From Candidatus Borrarchaeota archaeon (GTDB lineage: Archaea > Asgardarchaeota > Sifarchaeia > Borrarchaeales > Borrarchaeaceae): a stretch of 21,059 nucleotides of DNA. The DNA lies in the NCBI GenBank assembly GCA_016840645.1, contig JAEORY010000015.1, positions 1 to 21,059 of the forward strand, read 5' to 3'. The translations under genes and the position numbers were made by a program. The notes under the pieces were generated by a model. That model was not told the origin of the DNA and did no database searches. It worked only from the letters and a program-made list of their open reading frames with translations. Numbering within the stretch: the stretch's first letter is position 1; each line of letters opens with the position of its first letter. Shown one piece after another: positions 17,293 through 21,059 of the stretch.

Positions 17293-18084
17293 AACTATCT
17301 TTTTATTACAATGAGGACAAACTCCATCTGTCCTATCTTTTCTTATTTCTTCTACAAACGCTGCTCCGAGGATACCAGTAGGCAACGCAAACATACCTAT
17401 TCCTGTAATAGCAATAATACAACCAATGATTTTTCCAAAAACAGTAACAGGATAAACATCTCCATATCCTACAGTAGTAAGAGTGGCAACAGACCACCAT
17501 AATGAAGCAGGAATACTTGGAAATTTTTTAGGTTGCGTTTCATGTTCAGCAAAATACATCATTGATGAAGATATGATAAGTATTAAAACAAGAATAAATA
17601 ATGTTATCATAAGTTCCGCTCTCTTTGAACGAATAACATTCCCAATAGTTTTTATCGCCTTTGAATAACGAGCAACTTTTGCTATACGAAAAAGTCTAAA
17701 CATTCTTATAGATCGTATGAAACGCAAATCTACACCTAAAAAAGGCAAATAAAATGGAAGAACTGCAATCAAATCAATCAAAGGCATTGGTCGCAAAGCA
17801 TAAGATAAACGACCTCTAACAGGTTTTTTATATTTTCGTATTTCTACACAAGACCATATACGAGAAACATATTCAATAGTAAAAACGAGAACAGATATAG
17901 TTTCAAACCAAACAAAAAAACTTGGGGCGATCTGGTAAACAGAATCCATTGTTTCAAGAGCAAGAACCAATACATTTAAAGCTATCAAAACTACAATAAA
18001 TATATCAAAAATCTTACTAAAAAGATCTTTTTCTTTCGCTATTTCGACAATTTCGTTAACACGTTTCCTAATTTTTTTCATCAT
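17269..18084 (-). CDS. Voltage-gated potassium channel, Kv type (271 aa)
   Basis: All six segments are present. S1 lies at about residues 25-45 (IFDIFIVVLIALNVLVLALE) and S2 at about 58-78. S3 lies near 102-116, with acidic D104. S4 has an arginine at every third position (R121, R124, R127, R130, R133), then K136 and R139. S5 is at about 158-178, the pore helix and filter TTVGYGD at 203-209, and S6 at about 216-245 with glycines. Length and layout match bacterial KvAP-like channels. After S6 comes CPHCNKK (C256, C259), half of a zinc ribbon. It would form a tetramer in the host inner membrane and open on depolarisation. RBS GAAAGAGAAA; ATG at 18084 or 18081. Its role in infection is unknown; ion-flux control, lysis timing or exclusion of rivals are possibilities. 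Confidence 0.93.
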   Translation of the reverse strand: MMKKIRKRVNEIVEIAKEKDLFSKIFDIFIVVLIALNVLVLALETMDSVYQIAPSFFVWFETISVLVFTIEYVSRIWSCVEIRKYKKPVRGRLSYALRPMPLIDLIAVLPFYLPFLGVDLRFIRSIRMFRLFRIAKVARYSKAIKTIGNVIRSKRAELMITLFILVLILIISSSMMYFAEHETQPKKFPSIPASLWWSVATLTTVGYGDVYPVTVFGKIIGCIIAITGIGMFALPTGILGAAFVEEIRKDRTDGVCPHCNKKIVPDQQIKS

Positions 18085-18087
18085 TTT

Positions 18088-18125
18088 CTCTTTCGTTTCT
18101 ATTATGATTTGGTTTTAGAATCGGG
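18088..18125 (-). promoter_or_regulatory. Promoter/RBS module for the K+ channel
   Basis: CCCGATTCTAAAACC, AAATCATAATAG, then CGAAAGAG. Confidence 0.74.
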
Positions 18126-18129
18126 AAAA

Positions 18130-18561
18130 TTAATTACTAGTTTTTCTCTTGTCATCAAGCCATTTTTCCATTTCATCTATAAATCCCCAACCTTGCTGGT
18201 TGCTCTTTTCCTCTTCTTTCGTTAGTTTTTTTACGCCTGGAAGATCCCATTCTGAGCATTCTATAATCATCGCTTTGTCATTAACAACAAGAATTTTATT
18301 TTGACCTGGACCAATATTCGACCATATAGATCTTTTGTCGCAAATAAATGTTGACCATCCATTACTTTCAAATGATCCATCAACTTGTTTAACATGCGTT
18401 TGAACAAGCACTTTTGCCACAAGACCACCACCATTAAAATTTCTCATAATAGTAACTTCTACAATATAACAATACTCTTTTTGCGTTGATTCATCAAATA
18501 CTGTTTTTGTGCAAGAACAAAAAAACAGAAGTATAAAAATCAGAACCAAAAACTTATTCAT
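18130..18561 (-). CDS. Lipoprotein of unknown function (143 aa)
   Basis: A lipoprotein signal peptide (MNKFLVLIFILLFFCS with C17) leads into a beta-rich mature part (YCYIVEVTIMRNFNGGGLVA, KILVVNDKAMIIECSEWDLP) and an acidic helical tail (KKLTKEEEKSNQQGWGFIDE). The ATG overlaps the TGA of 18558-19304 (ATGA), making it the last gene of a three-gene membrane operon that lies directly upstream of the K+ channel. Confidence 0.82.
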   Translation of the reverse strand: MNKFLVLIFILLFFCSCTKTVFDESTQKEYCYIVEVTIMRNFNGGGLVAKVLVQTHVKQVDGSFESNGWSTFICDKRSIWSNIGPGQNKILVVNDKAMIIECSEWDLPGVKKLTKEEEKSNQQGWGFIDEMEKWLDDKRKTSN

Positions 18562-19304
18562 TTTATTTTCTCCAATTCTTCTTTTGCTAATTCTGCTGAT
18601 TTCGTCATAGGATAATCATCTACGATAGAAGTAAATATTTTTCGAGCTTTTTCCTCAAACTTTATATCTATATTTTTTACAGCAAGATAACTTCGTGCTA
18701 GTCCAAGTTTCGATCTAGCACGTTTACTCGTTTGTTGTATATGCGGTCTTGATACAATATCTTTTGATTTTGGTCCAATTAACACAATTTCAGTTTCGAC
18801 TCCAAAATCTTTAGGACGATCTGCCCACTCTTGCCCGACCATACTAGGTAATTTTCTTAAAACTTCAATAGGTTTTTCTTTCTTTCCATGTTCTCTAAAC
18901 TTAATTATATTTTCTTTTTTTCTCTGTTTTTCTTTTCGTTCTTTTAAAACTTCAATAACTCTTGGATCATTCAAGCTATTATCTAAACTTTTATTTTTAA
19001 TCAAATATTGAGTAAAATTTTTAGTTCCGCAATAAAGACAAAAGAATAAAAAGGCAAGCAATATAAAAAAAACAATACCTCCCAAAACAGTGAATATAAA
19101 CGAACCAATAGCTGACGAGATCTCTACAATCTTTTCCCAAACCTCAGAAAGAACAGATTGTCTATATTGGTAAATTATTTCCTTTTGATCTACTTGATCT
19201 GTATAAACGAATTTAGATCCGCAATACAAACAACGCCATTTACTAATATCATATTCTGAAGTTTCTTTTCCGCATTTTAAACAAGCTGTTGATTGTAATG
19301 GCAT
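18558..19304 (-). CDS. Membrane protein with zinc ribbon and TPR-like tail (248 aa)
   Basis: Starts MPLQSTACLKCGKETSEYDI. A zinc ribbon (C8-x2-C11, C25-x2-C28) is followed by a membrane helix at about residues 67-92 (FIFTVLGGIVFFILLAFLFF), a long basic linker (EVLKERKEKQRKKENIIKFR), and a C-terminal helical pair (SKLGLARSYLAVKN, then ARKIFTSIVDDYPMTKSAEL) that has the look of a TPR repeat. Such proteins with an N-terminal zinc ribbon, a single helix and a TPR tail are generally scaffolds. RBS GGTGGAG comes from the upstream stop region. Middle gene of the operon. Confidence 0.8.
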   Translation of the reverse strand: MPLQSTACLKCGKETSEYDISKWRCLYCGSKFVYTDQVDQKEIIYQYRQSVLSEVWEKIVEISSAIGSFIFTVLGGIVFFILLAFLFFCLYCGTKNFTQYLIKNKSLDNSLNDPRVIEVLKERKEKQRKKENIIKFREHGKKEKPIEVLRKLPSMVGQEWADRPKDFGVETEIVLIGPKSKDIVSRPHIQQTSKRARSKLGLARSYLAVKNIDIKFEEKARKIFTSIVDDYPMTKSAELAKEELEKIK

Positions 19305-19310
19305 GATTAT

Positions 19311-19676
19311 TTAACTCCACCAAAAGAAAAAGAAGCTTTTGTTATCAGGATAAAAAAACAAACCAATTATAAAAAGAATTAAAAGAATAGGCCAGAAAAC
19401 AACTACAAGACCAAAAATAACAGTAATAGTAATAGGAAAAACATATATTCCTCCCAAAATTTTAACTGCATAATCCGTCCAATGACTATTCTTATACTTC
19501 CAAAGAACCCAATATCCATAAAACATAGTACAGAAAGCAAAAAAACATAAAAAAGCTAAGAACGAAAAGACTGGGTTTTCACTATCTATATTTGTTGTAT
19601 TTAAAAATATTGACGTAAATAACATCAAAAAAAGAGAAATATAGAGTAAAATTTTATGTATTAGTTTGTCTGACAT
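19311..19676 (-). CDS. Multi-pass membrane protein (121 aa)
   Basis: Starts MSDKLIHKILLYISLFLMLF. Four predicted helices: about 8-26, 37-58 (FSFLAFLCFFAFCTMFYGYW), 74-92 and 94-109 (VVVFWPILLILFIIGLFF), ending in SFFFFWWS. Function unknown. The start at 19676 follows GAAAGGTAAGATAATA. The next start (19304) is 6 nt after its stop, so it leads the operon. Confidence 0.75.
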   Translation of the reverse strand: MSDKLIHKILLYISLFLMLFTSIFLNTTNIDSENPVFSFLAFLCFFAFCTMFYGYWVLWKYKNSHWTDYAVKILGGIYVFPITITVIFGLVVVFWPILLILFIIGLFFYPDNKSFFFFWWS

Positions 19677-19686
19677 TATTATCTTA

Positions 19687-19723
19687 CCTTTCAATACTAT
19701 TATGATTTGATTTATTAATCGGG
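19687..19723 (-). promoter_or_regulatory. Promoter/RBS module for the membrane/lipoprotein operon
   Basis: CCCGATTAATAAATC, AAATCATAATAG, then GAAAGG; it ends the upstream protein as PD-stop. Nearly identical to the copy at 17256. Confidence 0.77.
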
Positions 19724-19939
19724 TGAATCTATATCGTCGAACAATCCATCAAACGGGTCATGCCTCATGCCGTGAACTATTATAAACAATGCGATAAAAC
19801 CACCACAAATTGCAAGAATTGACTTAACTAAAAAACTAGGTTCAGGACAAAGAGAACAAAGCCAACCGATTAAAAATAAGACACCAACGAATAAAATAAT
19901 AACGATAGTCCAACAAAATGTTACAAATAAATCTTTCAT
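19715..19939 (-). CDS. Two-helix membrane protein with Pro-Asp tail (74 aa)
   Basis: Starts MKDLFVTFCWTIVIILFVGV, then a second helix (VKSILAICGGFIALFIIVHG) and an acidic tail (RHDPFDGLFDDIDSPD). The ATG at 19939 comes just after the upstream stop; an ATG 12 nt earlier is possible but would overlap by 11 nt and has no ribosome-binding site. Function unknown. Confidence 0.7.
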   Translation of the reverse strand: MKDLFVTFCWTIVIILFVGVLFLIGWLCSLCPEPSFLVKSILAICGGFIALFIIVHGMRHDPFDGLFDDIDSPD

Positions 19940-19940
19940 A

Positions 19941-20231
19941 TTATTTTCCATCTACATTTGACACTCTAACATAAACATCATGTTCATCAGTGCATAACGG
20001 ATAATACAAATCATTATGTTCATCATAAAGATAATCATAACTATCTTTTTGCCAGACATCATTAAGACCTTTTTCATCTACAGAAAATTCTTCTTTGATA
20101 TCTTTTGGAGTCCAAGGACTGTTTTTATAAACAAGTTCTCGGAATCGTTGCTTTGCATCTTTTTCTTGCGAAAAAGTATCGACATCATCAACCAGACCAC
20201 CGATCATATTAATTACAATATATACTAACAT
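19941..20231 (-). CDS. Acidic hypothetical protein (96 aa)
   Basis: Starts MLVYIVINMIGGLVDDVDTF. A hydrophobic N terminus (probably a buried strand, not a membrane span) leads to an acidic helical middle (KDIKEEFSVDEKGLNDVWQK) and a strand-rich tyrosine-containing end (YDYLYDEHNDLYYPLCTDEH). RBS GAAAGGACATAAAA. Coupled to the small membrane protein 19715-19939. Confidence 0.72.
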   Translation of the reverse strand: MLVYIVINMIGGLVDDVDTFSQEKDAKQRFRELVYKNSPWTPKDIKEEFSVDEKGLNDVWQKDSYDYLYDEHNDLYYPLCTDEHDVYVRVSNVDGK

Positions 20232-20239
20232 TTTTATGT

Positions 20240-20276
20240 CCTTTCAGTACTATTACAATTTGATTTGTTAATCGGG
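20240..20276 (-). promoter_or_regulatory. Promoter/RBS module for the 96-aa gene and the small membrane protein
   Basis: CCCGATTAACAAATC, AAATTGTAATAG, then GAAAGG. CCC GAT TAA ends the upstream protein. Confidence 0.77.
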
Positions 20277-20534
20277 AATCTTTGTTGGTTCATCCAGTTC
20301 TAATCTTTTTGTATCTAGCCAATACTGCATACGCTTGATAAGTTCTGCGACTTCTTCCCTGTTAATATGATGATCTCTTCCTACCCATAAATAGCTACTA
20401 CCAGGATTTTCAAAAGAATCCTCATAATCTCCAATAGCAGAACTTTCAGATATGATCCGTGCTTGCTGATCTGGTTCTGTATATTTAGGAGAGGTTACAT
20501 GAATAAATCCACGACAATTTTCTTCAGATTTCAT
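20268..20534 (-). CDS. Hypothetical protein with Pro-Asp tail (88 aa)
   Basis: Starts MKSEENCRGFIHVTSPKYTE. Mixed strands and helices; a tryptophan/glycine segment (SSYLWVGRDHHINREEVAEL) and a final helix (KRMQYWLDTKRLELDEPTKI) before the promoter-derived PD. RBS GAAAGGTAAAATTT. Not recognised. Confidence 0.72.
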   Translation of the reverse strand: MKSEENCRGFIHVTSPKYTEPDQQARIISESSAIGDYEDSFENPGSSYLWVGRDHHINREEVAELIKRMQYWLDTKRLELDEPTKIPD

Positions 20535-20542
20535 AAATTTTA

Positions 20543-20568
20543 CCTTTCAATATTATCTATTTAATCTA
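20543..20568 (-). promoter_or_regulatory. Decayed promoter/RBS module
   Basis: CTAGATTAAATAG, ATAATATT, then GAAAGG: the CCCG has been replaced by CTAG, which is the stop of the upstream gene. Promoter activity is doubtful; the ribosome-binding site is intact. Confidence 0.45.
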
Positions 20569-20902
20569 GTCCAAGTTCTTTTCTAAAGTCTTTCTCCTTC
20601 TTTTCTTCTTTCTCCCATTCATCATATATCCGTTCTCGTTTTGCTGCAAGTTTTTTTATCAATGGTGCCGCAACATCTTCGTGCAATGTCGCTCTTGACA
20701 AATGTCTTCTGCTACCATTATGTTTTAAAATACCATTCTCTTTCAAGAATTTGACCATTCTTTGATTTGTTATCTCTATATTTTCTCGATCCATACAAGC
20801 TTCTAATGTACCTAATATATCGAAAAGCTTAAACTTCTCGCCATTTAGGTACACATAGTGTACAATCTTTACTACCTCTTTTTTTCTGAATGCTATTTTC
20901 AT
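20561..20902 (-). CDS. Basic helical protein, possible DNA-binding (113 aa)
   Basis: Starts MKIAFRKKEVVKIVHYVYLN. The middle (NQRMVKFLKENGILKHNGSR, followed by RHLSRATLHED) resembles a helix-turn-helix or antirepressor-type C-terminal module: a helix, NGIL turn and a basic segment. The end is a charged coiled coil (AKRERIYDEWEKEEKKEKDF). Weak motif-level evidence only. Upstream, GAAAGC and an AT-rich stretch precede the ATG; no CCCGAT module is visible within the window. Confidence 0.7.
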   Translation of the reverse strand: MKIAFRKKEVVKIVHYVYLNGEKFKLFDILGTLEACMDRENIEITNQRMVKFLKENGILKHNGSRRHLSRATLHEDVAAPLIKKLAAKRERIYDEWEKEEKKEKDFRKELGLD

Positions 20903-20966
20903 GTTTCTTTATATGCTTTCGTTTTGAGAAAGCTCCTATGTTTTTTAACTTGGGAATGAATCAAAA

Positions 20967-21059
20967 CTATTTCTTCATAAATTTTATTAAATATTTTTCC
21001 TTCTTTTGTCGATATATAATATAGTTAAACAGCTTTTTTATAAGTGAATAGAGTAACTG
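20967..21059 (-). CDS. Partial coding end of a gene entering from the right edge
   Basis: From the edge an open frame reads QLLYSLIKKLFNYIIYRQKK and ends FMKK at a TAG (20967-20969). Basic and hydrophobic. The overlapping +1 frame is also open for about 38 codons and reads protein-like (STKEGKIFNKIYEEIVLIHS), so the frame cannot be settled; a frameshift is possible. Confidence 0.35.
   Translation of the reverse strand, partial: QLLYSLIKKLFNYIIYRQKKEKYLIKFMKK

Noticed and set aside
1..20568. CRISPR array
   Set aside because: The module repeats at regular-looking intervals, but spacing follows gene lengths, the repeats are degenerate, and the intervening sequence is coding.
1..21059. Recoded stop codons, as in some giant gut phages
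   Set aside because: TAG, TAA and TGA all end genes at places supported by ribosome-binding sites or promoter modules of the following genes.

Overview
The window looks like part of a large virus genome, most likely a big tailed phage, although no capsid, tail, terminase or replication gene is present to prove it. A large plasmid remains possible. The evidence is: about 50 very small genes, nearly all unrecognised; every supported gene on the minus strand; tight packing with stop/start overlaps; tRNA and tRNA-like genes scattered between genes; a DUF932 phage/plasmid-type protein; and AT-rich DNA. Standard stops are used (TAA, TAG and TGA all end genes), so there is no sign of stop-codon reassignment. 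Two lipoproteins and one secreted protein suggest a bacterial host with a cell envelope. The host cannot be named from this sequence.

The dominant feature is a short intergenic module repeated 36 times in good form and twice in decayed form, about once per 550 bp. Read on the minus strand it is CCCGATTAA, then an AT-rich stretch, then TAATA, then usually GAAAGG and the start codon. I read it as a virus-specific promoter fused to a ribosome-binding site. Four copies drive RNA units and lack GAAAGG. Six copies lack GAAAGG and have the ATG itself where GAAAGG would be, which suggests leaderless or near-leaderless mRNAs. The module is also recycled as coding sequence: several proteins end in Pro-Asp-stop, or in a short tail, because the CCCGAT box supplies their last codons.

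Layout, in + coordinates (transcription runs right to left). 1-3500: small cysteine-rich and acidic proteins, a tRNA-like gene, tRNA-Leu(TAA), and two paralogues resembling the C-terminal domain of ribosomal protein L7/L12. 3525-6670: a terminator-bounded gene, small membrane proteins, a SWIM zinc-finger protein, a 104-nt tRNA-like gene with encoded CCA, and a possible papain-fold protein. 6700-7780: a promoter-to-terminator RNA unit and an operon of a membrane-anchored protein and a lipoprotein. 7848-10430: more small genes and a 350-bp RNA unit with tRNA-like parts. 10479-14174: zinc-ribbon proteins and a secreted C-type-lectin-like protein. 14235-15490: the DUF932 gene with a strong terminator, an unusual promoter flanked by inverted repeats, and a structured non-coding stretch. 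15490-21059: a duplicated gene pair, a conserved cysteine-rich phage protein, a full-length voltage-gated potassium channel, a membrane/lipoprotein operon and further small unknowns.

The content suggests an accessory, host-takeover region: probable modulators of translation (L12-like proteins, tRNAs), of the membrane (K+ channel, lipoproteins, small membrane proteins), and many small zinc-binding adaptors, each mostly on its own standardised promoter. That functional reading is inference.
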